The notes: a model not told the origin generated them from the letters alone. A DNA stretch of 64,000 nt from Flavobacterium sp. SH_e (GCF_025717045.1 NZ_JAOVZN010000006.1:36610-100609), one strand, 5' to 3'. Positions 1-8,596 are shown, counted from the first letter of the stretch. Numbers and translations are program-made.

Positions 1-22
1 TGCGTCCTTTGCGGTTAAACAA

Positions 23-772
23 TTATTTAAAATTCTTCAAAAACTCTTCTTTGTAAGTTGGCGAAACTTCAATTTCAGTTCCGTCGTTTAATGTTACTAT
101 TCCGCCTTTATTATATGATTTCACACAATTAAGATTGATGATATGCGATTTATGAACACGAATAAAAGGCAATGGCAAGATCTCCGAAAAATGTTTCAGA
201 AATCGGCAGACCATTTTTTTTGCTCCATTGTTTAAATACAAATCGGTAAAATTTCCATTTCCGCGAAGACGAACAATATCTTCCATTTTGACAACTTCAA
301 AACCTTCAAGTGTTGGCAGAATGACTTGTTGTTTTTCTGGTTTCTGTTCGTGAAAATTCTCTACAATAATTTTATTTCGATTGAATATTTCATGATTTAA
401 AATCTGATGATGCACTTTGTTTACCGCAATTATCAATTCTTCGATACTAATTGGTTTTAAAAGATAATAAGCTGCACTTTGGTTTAAAGCTCGAAGCGAA
501 TATTCAGAAAAAGCGGTTACAAAAATGGTTTCAAAGTGAAGGTCTTTGCAAGCTTCCAAAACATCGAAAGCATTTCCAAAAGGCATTTCTACATCCAGAA
601 AAACCAACTGCGGTTTAATTTCATGCAACAACGGAACGGCTTCTTTTATATTTTGCGCTTCGCCAACAACCTCAACTTGCGGACAATATTTGCTCAAATA
701 ATTTTTAAGCACTTCGCGCGCTGCCAATTCATCTTCGACAATTACACTTTTAATCTTCTGCAAAGTCATCAT
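23..772 (-). CDS. LytTR-family DNA-binding response regulator
   Basis: Cytoplasmic response regulator of 249 aa. The receiver domain (about residues 7-125) shows the acidic pair E13/D14, phosphoacceptor D60 in FLDVEMP, T86 and K106 in LLKP. A LytTR DNA-binding domain fills about 150-248, with the typical RVHKSHIINL segment. It should be phosphorylated by the sensor kinase encoded just upstream: the kinase stop and this start overlap as ATGA, which implies translational coupling. LytTR domains bind pairs of 9-bp direct repeats about 21-22 bp apart. Two such pairs lie ahead of the genes at 2736 and 3940, so those are the likely targets (inference). The family call is firm; the targets are predicted. 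Confidence 0.95.
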   Translation of the reverse strand: MMTLQKIKSVIVEDELAAREVLKNYLSKYCPQVEVVGEAQNIKEAVPLLHEIKPQLVFLDVEMPFGNAFDVLEACKDLHFETIFVTAFSEYSLRALNQSAAYYLLKPISIEELIIAVNKVHHQILNHEIFNRNKIIVENFHEQKPEKQQVILPTLEGFEVVKMEDIVRLRGNGNFTDLYLNNGAKKMVCRFLKHFSEILPLPFIRVHKSHIINLNCVKSYNKGGIVTLNDGTEIEVSPTYKEEFLKNFK

Positions 773-2592
773 ATTTTGTCAATTAATGGAAAAACAATTT
801 GAACAATTGTGCCTGATTCTGGTTTTTCTTTTTCTGAAACAGTAAACGAAATATCTTTTTTGTACAATTCGTTCAAAAGGTCAATTCTTTCTTTGGTATT
901 GTTCAAACCGCGAGATTCGTAAATTCTCTGATTGGTCGTTTTGAGTTCACGGCTTTTGGTTAAACCAATTCCGTTGTCTTCAATTATCACATTAATTTTT
1001 CCGTTTTTATATTCAAATCGAAGTGATAAAAAACCCTTTTTGTCCAAATAACGTAATCCGTGCCAAATGGCATTTTCTAAATGTGGCTGCATAATCATAT
1101 TCGGAACAAAAACTCTTTCGGTGTCGAGAGACTCATCAACCACAATTTCAAAATCGAATTTATCCTGAAAACGCAAATGTTCTAAATCGAGATATTTCTT
1201 TAATTGCTCTACTTCTTTATCCAATGAAATAAAATCTTTATTGGAATTTTCCATCATATTTCGCATCAGATTTGAATAGGAAGTCAAATATTTATTGGCT
1301 TCCAATTCTTTATTTTCGGCAATAAACTGATTTACGCTATTTAAACTATTAAAAATAAAATGTGGATTCATTTCACGACGCAATGACTGCAAAGCGATTT
1401 CTTTGTTTTTGATTCTGATGGAATACAACGCTTTTACAATGAATAAAAACAAAAGCAGCAACAACCCAATTGAGCCTAAAAGGAAATAATTGAAGGAGTT
1501 TTTCTTCGAAATCAATTCGTCTTTTAAGACCTTTTCTTTTTCAAGCTGACGAATTTTATCTTCTGTAACCTGAAAAGTTTTAGCATCGATTAAAGTTGTA
1601 TCAGATTTGATTAATTGTTCGAAATTATTAAAAAACTGTTCGTACAAAGCCATGCTTTCCTTGTCTTCTCCTTTTGTTTTATAATATTTGATTAATGAAG
1701 ACAAACTCTTTTTTGCTTCGGATGAATTTCCTTTCTGAAAAGATAGATCGTAAGCTTCTTTTAGGGAAGAAATAGCTTTTTCTGGTTCTTTCTTTTCAAA
1801 ATAAAGCGAGGCTAGCGATTGTAATTGTTTTATTTCTGTGGTAAAATCGTTGTTGGTTTTAGCATCAGCAAGCAATTTTTCGTTAATGGCAAGCGCTTTG
1901 TCAAACTGATTATCAGCAACGTAAACTTTTGCGATTTCGTTTTTAATTTTAACTTCTTCTGGTTTGTCTTTGGCGTATTTTAAAGCTTTTTTATAACTTT
2001 CAATTGCTACTGCTTTGTCCTTCAACTGCAAAGAATTCTCTGCTTTCTGAACATATGCTTTACTAACTTCTTCGGTTTTTTTCTCTTTTTTCAGCAATTC
2101 AATATTAGAATTCAAATAATCTGTCTGACTTGCAGGATTAGATTGATTTTTAAGTCTGTTGGCATCATTCAAATTGATTTTTTCTTCAGCTGCATCTTTG
2201 GTCAGTGAACCAGCCTTTTCATAATTTTTTATAGCAGAATCGAAGTTTTTCTGATTTTCCTGAACTTTGGCCAAACTTCTTGTAACGCGCGTTTTATCTT
2301 CTGTCTGTTTTAATTTGGTATAAGAGTTTAAAGCTCTTTTAAAATATTCTTCTGCTTTTGCATTATCGCCTTTACTTAGAAAATCGTTAGCTAGCTTTTC
2401 ATAGTTTTGAGCAATTTTCGATTCATCGTTTTCATCTAATGATTTAGATAATTCCTCGGCAGTTTTACTGATTTTGGCTTTACTCTTTGTTTCGCTTTTT
2501 TCAGGAAGTGCCTGCGCAGTTATTTCTTGAGGAAATAAAAACGCTAAAAAAAGCAGACTAAAAACAATTAATACATGACGTTTCACAAACAA
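769..2592 (-). CDS. TPR sensor histidine kinase, LytS type
   Basis: Membrane histidine kinase of about 607 aa. A signal-like segment (residues 7-26) is followed by a periplasmic TPR and coiled-coil region (about 45-365), one membrane helix (about 368-390) and a cytoplasmic His_kinase/HATPase module. H411 in MNPHFIFNSL is the phosphoacceptor; N507 in the HLENAIW N-box and DNGIG at 539-543 form the ATP site. The TPR domain probably senses a protein or envelope state. No ATG fits the start: translation would begin at TTG (2592) or GTG (2586), which suggests low or controlled expression. It forms an ATGA-overlapping operon with the LytTR regulator. Its 5' end faces the gene at 2736, and the predicted regulator site lies between them, so autoregulation is possible. 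Confidence 0.93.
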   Translation of the reverse strand: MFVKRHVLIVFSLLFLAFLFPQEITAQALPEKSETKSKAKISKTAEELSKSLDENDESKIAQNYEKLANDFLSKGDNAKAEEYFKRALNSYTKLKQTEDKTRVTRSLAKVQENQKNFDSAIKNYEKAGSLTKDAAEEKINLNDANRLKNQSNPASQTDYLNSNIELLKKEKKTEEVSKAYVQKAENSLQLKDKAVAIESYKKALKYAKDKPEEVKIKNEIAKVYVADNQFDKALAINEKLLADAKTNNDFTTEIKQLQSLASLYFEKKEPEKAISSLKEAYDLSFQKGNSSEAKKSLSSLIKYYKTKGEDKESMALYEQFFNNFEQLIKSDTTLIDAKTFQVTEDKIRQLEKEKVLKDELISKKNSFNYFLLGSIGLLLLLFLFIVKALYSIRIKNKEIALQSLRREMNPHFIFNSLNSVNQFIAENKELEANKYLTSYSNLMRNMMENSNKDFISLDKEVEQLKKYLDLEHLRFQDKFDFEIVVDESLDTERVFVPNMIMQPHLENAIWHGLRYLDKKGFLSLRFEYKNGKINVIIEDNGIGLTKSRELKTTNQRIYESRGLNNTKERIDLLNELYKKDISFTVSEKEKPESGTIVQIVFPLIDKI

Positions 2593-2646
2593 GTTATTTA
2601 GAAAGTGTAAAGTAACTTAATTTCAAATTCCTATCCTATCATATTC

Positions 2647-2676
2647 ACCAAGTCAAACGGCCTGTTGACCCATTCT
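2647..2676 (+). promoter_or_regulatory. Predicted LytTR regulator binding site 1
   Basis: Two imperfect direct repeats, ACCAAGTCA (2647-2655) and ACCCATTCT (2668-2676), start 21 bp apart. The same layout recurs at 3846-3875. LytTR proteins such as AgrA and AlgR bind 9-bp repeats with a 12-13 bp gap, which matches here. The site sits in the divergent region between the kinase and the SIMPL-like gene. Binding by the neighbouring regulator is inferred. Confidence 0.55.
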
Positions 2677-2701
2677 CTCAAAAATACGTTTTTTCGATCA
2701 A

Positions 2702-2709
2702 TACTTTTA
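2702..2709 (+). promoter_or_regulatory. Predicted -7 promoter element
   Basis: TACTTTTA is one base off TAnnTTTG. It starts 25 bp after the second LytTR repeat, exactly as at 3901. No TTG -33 box is evident, which fits an activator-dependent promoter for the gene at 2736. Confidence 0.5.
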
Positions 2710-2735
2710 CCTCATAATCTTAAAAAACCATTATT

Positions 2736-3701
2736 ATGAAAAAACTACTTTACTCCTCTTTTATCCTTTTTTCTCAATATATAATTGGACAGGCTTCTGG
2801 AAATGTCAATTATCAGAATCAATATTCTGCTAATAATACAATTGATATTAGTTTCCCTTCTCACGAAGGTATTGTAGCAAGTGTAAAAGGACTTGCTAAT
2901 GTAAAAGCAGATTCATATACAGCAATTTTTAGCACAACTCAAACGGGTAAAACAACTAAAGAAGTCAATGAATTAATTGACCAGCGAATTGAACGTTTAC
3001 TAAGCGAAATCAAACTCAAAAAAGGCGTTGAGATTTTTGTCGATATGATTTCTTTTGTTCCCGTTTATGAATATGAAGCCGAGAAAAAGGTTTTCAGCCG
3101 TAAAACTTACAATGAAGTTCCTGTGGGATTTGAGTTAAAGAAAAACATCCACATAAAATATTCCGATCCAAATCAGCTGAATGATTTTATTTCGATTTTA
3201 TCTAATCATGAAATATACGATTTAGTGCGAGTTGATTATTTCTCCAATTCATTGGAAACCATTAAAAAAGAAATGATGAACAAAGCCAAACTGCTGATTC
3301 AGGAAAAGATCAAGAATTATGAACTTCTTCTTGGGGAAACATTCACAAACGTTGAAAAAAGAATTACCGATGATTTTGTTGTGAATTTACCTGTCGAAAT
3401 GTACAGATCGTATGAAGCGTACAATAGTTCTTCTTTAAACTTAAAAAAATCGGCAAATGTTAATCAGACTAGTAAATCGACTACGCTTTATTATCAGCCT
3501 GTATTCAGCAAAGAATTTGATTTTATCATTAACCCTTCGGTTTTGGAACCTGTTATTCAGGTACAATATGAAGTAAAGATTTTCATTAACAGAGAAAAAG
3601 AAAAGAAACAAGTTGCCAAAACAGATAAAGAATTTATTCTGATTACTCAAAATGGCGATTTAAGACCTATTAATGTCAATTCTCCAAAACCAACCAACTA
3701 A
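2736..3701 (+). CDS. Exported SIMPL-like (DUF541-type) protein
   Basis: Protein of 321 aa with a Sec signal peptide (residues 1-19). The segment VSVKG-like 'VASVKGLANVKADSYTAIF' (about 46-66) and the following alternation of strands with 'TTKEVNELIDQRIERLL' resemble the SIMPL/DUF541 fold: an oscillating strand-helix domain found in periplasmic or outer-membrane-associated proteins of unclear biochemistry. No lipobox is seen, so it is probably periplasmic. It stands alone between two predicted LytTR-controlled promoters; its own site lies 60 bp ahead of the ATG. The function is unknown; an envelope role is inferred from export and context. The family assignment is moderate, because similarity is confined to the N-terminal part. 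Confidence 0.7.
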   Translation: MKKLLYSSFILFSQYIIGQASGNVNYQNQYSANNTIDISFPSHEGIVASVKGLANVKADSYTAIFSTTQTGKTTKEVNELIDQRIERLLSEIKLKKGVEIFVDMISFVPVYEYEAEKKVFSRKTYNEVPVGFELKKNIHIKYSDPNQLNDFISILSNHEIYDLVRVDYFSNSLETIKKEMMNKAKLLIQEKIKNYELLLGETFTNVEKRITDDFVVNLPVEMYRSYEAYNSSSLNLKKSANVNQTSKSTTLYYQPVFSKEFDFIINPSVLEPVIQVQYEVKIFINREKEKKQVAKTDKEFILITQNGDLRPINVNSPKPTN

Positions 3702-3845
3702 TCTTAATATCTTGGGCATAATTAAAAGCGCAACATTTTGACACAGATAAAACGGATTTGCTATCGCAAAAACACCGATCTATACGGATTTTAAATCAGT
3801 TTTTATCTGCGTTGCAATTTATCTATTTAATCCCAGAACTATTTC
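3702..3845. other. Intergenic stretch with 'acagat/tctgcg' words
   Basis: The gap after the SIMPL-like gene holds repeat-like text (acagataaaacggattt, then aaatcagtttttatctgcg) of the dispersed cacagatt family also seen near 18860, 35304 and 38905. No ORF or clear terminator was found. Confidence 0.4.
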
Positions 3846-3875
3846 ACCAAGTCAAAAGACCGTTTCACCATTTGT
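3846..3875 (+). promoter_or_regulatory. Predicted LytTR regulator binding site 2
   Basis: Direct repeats ACCAAGTCA (3846-3854) and ACCATTTGT (3867-3875) start 21 bp apart. The first repeat is identical to that at 2647 and shares flanking bases (tcACCAAGTCAAA). The conservation of this block against diverged surroundings, together with identical spacing to the -7 box, supports a functional operator. Confidence 0.6.
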
Positions 3876-3900
3876 CCCAAAACCGTGCTTTTTTAGTTTC

Positions 3901-3908
3901 TAAGTTTG
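3901..3908 (+). promoter_or_regulatory. Predicted -7 promoter element
   Basis: TAAGTTTG is a perfect TAnnTTTG match, starting 25 bp after the second repeat of site 2 and about 32 bp ahead of the vWA gene ATG. No -33 TTG is seen at 17-23 bp, consistent with activation by the upstream site. Confidence 0.6.
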
Positions 3909-3939
3909 ATCTGTAATCATCCAATTAAAAACTAAAATT

Positions 3940-5100
3940 ATGAAATCAAATCTTTTTATAACAGCACTTTTGGCGGCGTCAATTTCTTTTGCTGCGTGTA
4001 ATTCATCTAATGCAAAACCAATAAAAAATACTGAAATCGAAAAACCAGATTCGGCTGAAACGACCAAAATTCAAGTCGCGCTTTTATTGGACACTTCTAA
4101 TAGTATGGACGGATTAATCGATCAGGCGAAATCGAGATTATGGAATATTGTAAACACTTTGACGACTTTAAAATACGAAGGAAAAACGCCAGATATCGAA
4201 ATCTCTTTATACGAATATGGAAATGACGGTTTATCTGAAAAGTCAAATTACATTAGACAAGTCACGCCTTTATCGACAGATTTGGATTTGATTTCAGAAA
4301 AATTATTTGCTTTAAGAACCAATGGCGGAAGTGAATATTGCGGTGCCGTAATTCAGGATGCAACCAAAGAATTAAAATGGTCAGCAGAAAACAACAGCAT
4401 GAAACTGATTTACATTGCAGGAAATGAAGGATTCGATCAGGGAAAAATCAGTTATAAAGAAACAATTAGCGATGCTTTGAAGAACAATATTTATGTGAAT
4501 ACTATTTTTTGCGGCAATAAAACGGAAGGTATCGGTTTATTTTGGAAAGACGGCGCAGATCGCGGAAAAGGGAAATATTTCAATATCGATTCAGACAAAG
4601 CGGTTCAATATATTGCAACGCCTTATGACGATGAAATCGCTAAATGTGACGAAAAAATAAACAAAACTTACATCAATTACGGCGCTAAAGGTGCAGATAA
4701 AAAAAGAAACCAAGTAATGCAGGATCAGAATGCTAAAATGGTTTCGGCTTCCAATTATACCGATCGCGCGGTAAGTAAATCCAAAGCAGCTTATAAAAAC
4801 GAAAGTTGGGATTTGGTAGATAAAGTAAAAGACGATGCAGGCGCTATTTCTAAAATTCAGAAAGAAGAACTTCCGGCAGAACTTCAAAATAAAACTACTG
4901 CTGAAATTCAGGTAATCGTAAACGAAAAGAAAAAAGAAAGAGAAACGATTCAGAAAGAAATTACTGTCTTGGCAAAAAAACGTCAGCAATATATTGATAC
5001 TGAAGCTAAAAAAACTAAAATGCAAGATGATCTTGGAAACACAATAAACTCTTCTATTCTAGCTTTCGCAAAAGTGAAAGGCTATACGGTTGAGAAATAA
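3940..5100 (+). CDS. von Willebrand factor A domain lipoprotein
   Basis: Lipoprotein of 386 aa. The lipobox ends at C20 (SFAAC). The vWA domain begins at about residue 45 and has the MIDAS start D51-x-S53-x-S55 (DTSNS) followed by MDG, so a bound divalent cation is expected. The domain runs to about residue 230. The C-terminal third is a charged, helical coiled-coil region (about 300-375, rich in Lys/Glu/Gln). vWA lipoproteins usually mediate protein-protein contacts in the envelope. It likely heads an operon with the L,D-transpeptidase-like gene 8 bp downstream and the DUF4139 gene after it. It carries the better copy of the predicted LytTR-controlled promoter. Confidence 0.88.
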   Translation: MKSNLFITALLAASISFAACNSSNAKPIKNTEIEKPDSAETTKIQVALLLDTSNSMDGLIDQAKSRLWNIVNTLTTLKYEGKTPDIEISLYEYGNDGLSEKSNYIRQVTPLSTDLDLISEKLFALRTNGGSEYCGAVIQDATKELKWSAENNSMKLIYIAGNEGFDQGKISYKETISDALKNNIYVNTIFCGNKTEGIGLFWKDGADRGKGKYFNIDSDKAVQYIATPYDDEIAKCDEKINKTYINYGAKGADKKRNQVMQDQNAKMVSASNYTDRAVSKSKAAYKNESWDLVDKVKDDAGAISKIQKEELPAELQNKTTAEIQVIVNEKKKERETIQKEITVLAKKRQQYIDTEAKKTKMQDDLGNTINSSILAFAKVKGYTVEK

Positions 5101-5108
5101 GAATTCTA

Positions 5109-5732
5109 ATGAAAAAGAAGATCTTCTTTCTGCTCTTTACCGCGATTCCTTTGATTTGTTTGAGTTGCGAAAATAAAAAAGAGAAAATAAAAGACACAAA
5201 AAGTACAAAACCGATTTATTCCTATGAAAAGAAACTAAAAAGTAAAATTGCTGAAATAAGAAGCTTCTTGGGGAAATCTTCAAAATACAATTCAGATGTT
5301 GCACTATTTTTAGACATGAAGATAGAATCTGGAAGAAATCGGTTTTTTATTTATGATTTGAAACACGACAAATTGCTAGATAAAGGTTTAGTCGGACACG
5401 GTTCTGGTTCGGAAACAGGAATTCCAGGCGAACTAAAATTCAGCAATATCAAAAATTCAAATTGCAGTTCGTTAGGTAAATATGCCATTGGCGGTTCTTA
5501 TGTTGGAACATTTGGAAAAGCTTATAAATTATATGGTTTAGACAAAACCAATAGCAATGCTTTTGATAGAAATATAGTGCTGCATAAATATTCTGAAATT
5601 CCGTTTGATGAACAGCCTTATCCAATTTGCAATAGTCTCGGATGTCCAATGGTAAACGAAAAATTCTTCGGCGTTCTCGAAAAATTGATTGACAATTCTA
5701 AAAAGAAAATCATTTTGGTTATGTATTATTGA
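5109..5732 (+). CDS. YkuD_2-type L,D-transpeptidase-like lipoprotein
   Basis: Lipoprotein of 207 aa with its lipobox at C20 (LICLSC). The catalytic-type motif is present: H159 in VLHKY and C179 in NSLGCPMV, matching the His...S-x-G-C-P pattern of the YkuD_2 (murein L,D-transpeptidase catalytic domain) family. It would act on peptidoglycan from the inner face of the outer membrane or the periplasm, by cross-linking, by attaching proteins, or as a hydrolase. Its start lies 8 bp after the vWA stop, which indicates co-transcription. The YkuD_2 family is poorly characterised, so the precise reaction is unknown. The His/Cys pair argues that it is active. Confidence 0.85.
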   Translation: MKKKIFFLLFTAIPLICLSCENKKEKIKDTKSTKPIYSYEKKLKSKIAEIRSFLGKSSKYNSDVALFLDMKIESGRNRFFIYDLKHDKLLDKGLVGHGSGSETGIPGELKFSNIKNSNCSSLGKYAIGGSYVGTFGKAYKLYGLDKTNSNAFDRNIVLHKYSEIPFDEQPYPICNSLGCPMVNEKFFGVLEKLIDNSKKKIILVMYY

Positions 5733-5794
5733 ACCAACCTTTCAGCTACTTTTGTCATCTATACTTTTATAAAAAGACTTTAAATTATATTCCA

Positions 5795-7420
5795 ATGATT
5801 AAAAAACAAGCAACCGCACTCCTATTACTGTTTGGTTTTTTTGCCTTTGCACAGAAACCCATTTTTACTACGGCAAAAGTAAAAGCGGCTACAGTATATT
5901 TTAATGCTGCCGAAATTTCGCAGACCGCAAGCACTACTTTACCTGCTGGAACGAGTGAAATAGTGATTAAAAATGTGGCTTCATATTTAAATGAAAATTC
6001 CGTGCAGATTGGCGCTCCGGCAAATGTCACGGTACTTTCAGTTCAGTTTACCAATAATTACATTTCAGAATATGAGACAGATTCGAAATCACCTTTAATC
6101 AAAAGAGTAAATGATAGTATTGTTTTGGTTCAGAAAGAACTTCAAAAAGTAAATAATACAATTAGTTCAGAAACCAAAACCATGCAATTGCTGGATCGAA
6201 ATCAGCAAGTTTCAGGAACAAATTCTGGATTGAATGTTACTGAATTGATGAAAATGGTTGATTATTATAAAAACAAACAAATCGAAATCGCCAATAATAT
6301 CAATATATTAACCGATAAACAGAAAAAGCTAAACGAAACGCTTCAAAAACTGAACAACAAACTCGAAATTGATTCAAGTAAAGAAGAAAAAACTTCATCA
6401 GGAAAATTAATTGTCCAGGTAATGAACAGTGCGGCCGGAATTGTTCCGTTAGAGATTTCATATTTAACACAAAGCGCGTCTTGGGTTCCATTTTATGATT
6501 TGCGCACCGAAAGTGTAAATGCGCCAATCAATATGGTTTACAAAGCTCAAGTAGCTCAAAACACTGGTGTTGACTGGAAAAAAGTAAAACTGACTTTATC
6601 AAGCGGTTATCCGAATCAAAATAATCAGGCTCCGATATTAAGTTCTTGGTTTTTGAGAAACAATGCTAATTATGGTTATAATCAAAGAGCTACTGCAAAC
6701 CAAATACAAAGTAGTGCTCTTGGAATGATGAAGGAGAAAAAAAACAGTGATGCGCTTGCGGCACCTGTTATGGAAGAATCTACTATTTCTGATTTTACAA
6801 CTGTTTCAGAAAACCAGCTTAATATTGCTTTTGATATTGATATTCCGTACGACATTCTTTCTAACGGAAAAGTTCATAGTGTTTCATTAAAAGAGATTAA
6901 ACTTCCAGCAACGTATAAATATTATGCTGTTCCAAAAGTAGAAAATGAAGCTTTCTTACTTGCTGAAATTGCAGATTACAGCAAATACAATTTATTGCAA
7001 GGCGAAGCAAATATCATTTTTGAAGGTATGTATGTTGGAAAAACGTTTATCGAACCGAATCAAACTTCTGACACTTTGAATTTAAGTATGGGTCGTGATA
7101 AAAAGGTTTCGATCAAACGTGAAAAAGTGGCTGACAAATCGGGAACTAAGTTTTTATCTTCTAGAAAAGAACAGACTTTTACGTACGACATTACCATTCG
7201 AAATAATAAAAAAGAATTGGTTGAACTTTTATTGAAAGATCAATATCCATTAACAACCAATAAAGAAATCGAAGTGGAATTATTGCAAAGCGACAGCGCC
7301 AAAGTAAATGCCGAAACTGGAATCTTGACTTGGCAATTACAGCTGAAACCAAATGAAACCAAAAAGATCAGAATAAGTTACCGAGTAAAATATCCTAAAG
7401 ATCAGGTTTTGAATTTGTAA
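5795..7420 (+). CDS. DUF4139 (MuiA-like) exported protein
   Basis: Secreted protein of 541 aa. The start at ATG 5795 gives a clean signal peptide (residues 1-19, ending FAFAQ); the longer frame from TTG 5729 overlaps the previous stop and lacks one. The N-terminal part resembles DUF4140 (VYFNAAEISQTASTTLPAG), followed by a coiled coil (about 115-200) and a C-terminal DUF4139 region with ISYLTQSASWVPFYDLR. The family is named after mucoidy inhibitor A; its biochemical function is not established. It sits 62 bp after the L,D-transpeptidase-like gene and is followed by a strong hairpin terminator. It is therefore probably the last gene of the vWA operon. Confidence 0.88.
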   Translation: MIKKQATALLLLFGFFAFAQKPIFTTAKVKAATVYFNAAEISQTASTTLPAGTSEIVIKNVASYLNENSVQIGAPANVTVLSVQFTNNYISEYETDSKSPLIKRVNDSIVLVQKELQKVNNTISSETKTMQLLDRNQQVSGTNSGLNVTELMKMVDYYKNKQIEIANNINILTDKQKKLNETLQKLNNKLEIDSSKEEKTSSGKLIVQVMNSAAGIVPLEISYLTQSASWVPFYDLRTESVNAPINMVYKAQVAQNTGVDWKKVKLTLSSGYPNQNNQAPILSSWFLRNNANYGYNQRATANQIQSSALGMMKEKKNSDALAAPVMEESTISDFTTVSENQLNIAFDIDIPYDILSNGKVHSVSLKEIKLPATYKYYAVPKVENEAFLLAEIADYSKYNLLQGEANIIFEGMYVGKTFIEPNQTSDTLNLSMGRDKKVSIKREKVADKSGTKFLSSRKEQTFTYDITIRNNKKELVELLLKDQYPLTTNKEIEVELLQSDSAKVNAETGILTWQLQLKPNETKKIRISYRVKYPKDQVLNL

Positions 7421-7431
7421 AGCTTTTAAAC

Positions 7432-7469
7432 ACAAAATCCCGACAACTAATAAATTTTCGGGATTTTGT
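7432..7469 (+). terminator. Intrinsic terminator of the vWA-DUF4139 operon
   Basis: A 12-bp perfect stem (acaaaatcccga at 7432-7443 with its complement at 7458-7469) has a 14-nt loop and starts 11 bp after the DUF4139 stop. Confidence 0.75.
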
Positions 7470-7479
7470 ATTTTGTCGG

Positions 7480-7512
7480 AAACCTAACAGGTTTTTAAAA
7501 CCTGTTAGGTTT
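7480..7512. repeat. 33-bp palindrome, AACCTAACAGGTTTT type
   Basis: Arms of 16 bp (aaacctaacaggtttt and its complement) surround one central base. It lies between convergent genes and may terminate the aldo/keto reductase gene. A relative with acccgacaggttt arms occurs at 44948-44977, so this is a dispersed hairpin family. Confidence 0.75.
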
Positions 7513-7526
7513 AACTGTAGACATTT

Positions 7527-8564
7527 TTAAGGCGCAGGATCTGGAATTACTGCCTGAACCGCATCAATTTCTGCTAAGATTTGTTTCGAAAGAACCACAT
7601 CAATTGTATCGATGTTTTCTTTTAATTGTTCCATAGTTGTCGCTCCAATAATAGAACTTGTCAAAAATGGTTGTTGTAACACAAATCCCATTGCTAGTTG
7701 CGTTAGCGTTAAACCATGTTTTTTAGCAATTTCTAGATACAATTTAGTCGCTTCGGTACATTGGTCACTATTGTAACGTTTGTATTGCGGAAAAAGATTA
7801 ACTCTCGCTTTCGGGTGACTTTCTCCAGTTAAGAACTTTCCAGTCAAAACTCCGAAGGCTAAAGGTGAATATCCAAGTAAACCAACATTTTCATATTTTG
7901 AAACTTCTGCAGAATTCACTTCAAATAAACGGTTCAATAAAGAATACGGATTTTGAACGGTTTTGATTCTTGGAAGATTGTTGTATTTGCTTTCTTCCAA
8001 AAGGCGCATCATTCCCCAAGCATTTTCATTAGAAACTCCAATGTGTTTGATTTTACCTTCTTTGATTAATCCGTCGAAAGTTTCAAGAATTTCTCTGAAG
8101 TTATCTTCCCAAACATCATCATGGCCGTGAAAAGCACGCTGACCAAAATTGTTGGTTTTTCTTTCCGGCCAATGCATTTGATACAAATCAATATAATCGG
8201 TTTGAAGTCGTTTTAAACTTTGCTCAACAGCAAATTTGATACTTGCTGGAGAAAAATCCAATTTCTCACGCATATAACCAAAATTCGGATTTGGACCAGC
8301 AATTTTAGATGCCAAAATAACTTTATCTCTATTTCCTGATTTTTTAAACCAAGTTCCAATAATTTTTTCTGTGCTTCCGTAAGTCGCTTCACTTGCAGGA
8401 ACCGAGTACATTTCAGCAGTATCAAAAAAATTAACTCCTCTTTCAAGAGCATAATCCATTTGTTCGTGCCCTTCTGCTTCTGTATTTTGCTGCCCGAAAG
8501 TCATTGTTCCAAGGCATATTTTACTAACTTTTATATCGGTGTTAGGTAATGTAGTGTATTTCAT
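7527..8564 (-). CDS. NADP(H)-dependent aldo/keto reductase, Tas type
   Basis: Cytoplasmic (beta/alpha)8 reductase of 345 aa. The catalytic tetrad is visible: D48 (FFDTA), Y53 (EMYS), K87 (LASKI) and H131 (YQMHWPE). C-terminal cofactor residues lie near SSIIGATTMEQL. Overall sequence and length match the Tas/YhdN-like group, which reduces aldehydes and ketones; the natural substrate is not evident. It is a single-gene unit. Its probable -7 box (TACCTTTG at 8597-8604) lies inside a ctttg word repeat. It ends next to the palindrome at 7480. Confidence 0.93.
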   Translation of the reverse strand: MKYTTLPNTDIKVSKICLGTMTFGQQNTEAEGHEQMDYALERGVNFFDTAEMYSVPASEATYGSTEKIIGTWFKKSGNRDKVILASKIAGPNPNFGYMREKLDFSPASIKFAVEQSLKRLQTDYIDLYQMHWPERKTNNFGQRAFHGHDDVWEDNFREILETFDGLIKEGKIKHIGVSNENAWGMMRLLEESKYNNLPRIKTVQNPYSLLNRLFEVNSAEVSKYENVGLLGYSPLAFGVLTGKFLTGESHPKARVNLFPQYKRYNSDQCTEATKLYLEIAKKHGLTLTQLAMGFVLQQPFLTSSIIGATTMEQLKENIDTIDVVLSKQILAEIDAVQAVIPDPAP

Positions 8565-8596
8565 TTTTTCTTTAAAGGTTCAAAGTTGCAAAGAGA

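Noticed and set aside
5729..5794. N-terminal extension of the DUF4139 gene from a TTG
   Set aside because: It overlaps the previous stop and hides the signal peptide that begins at ATG 5795.
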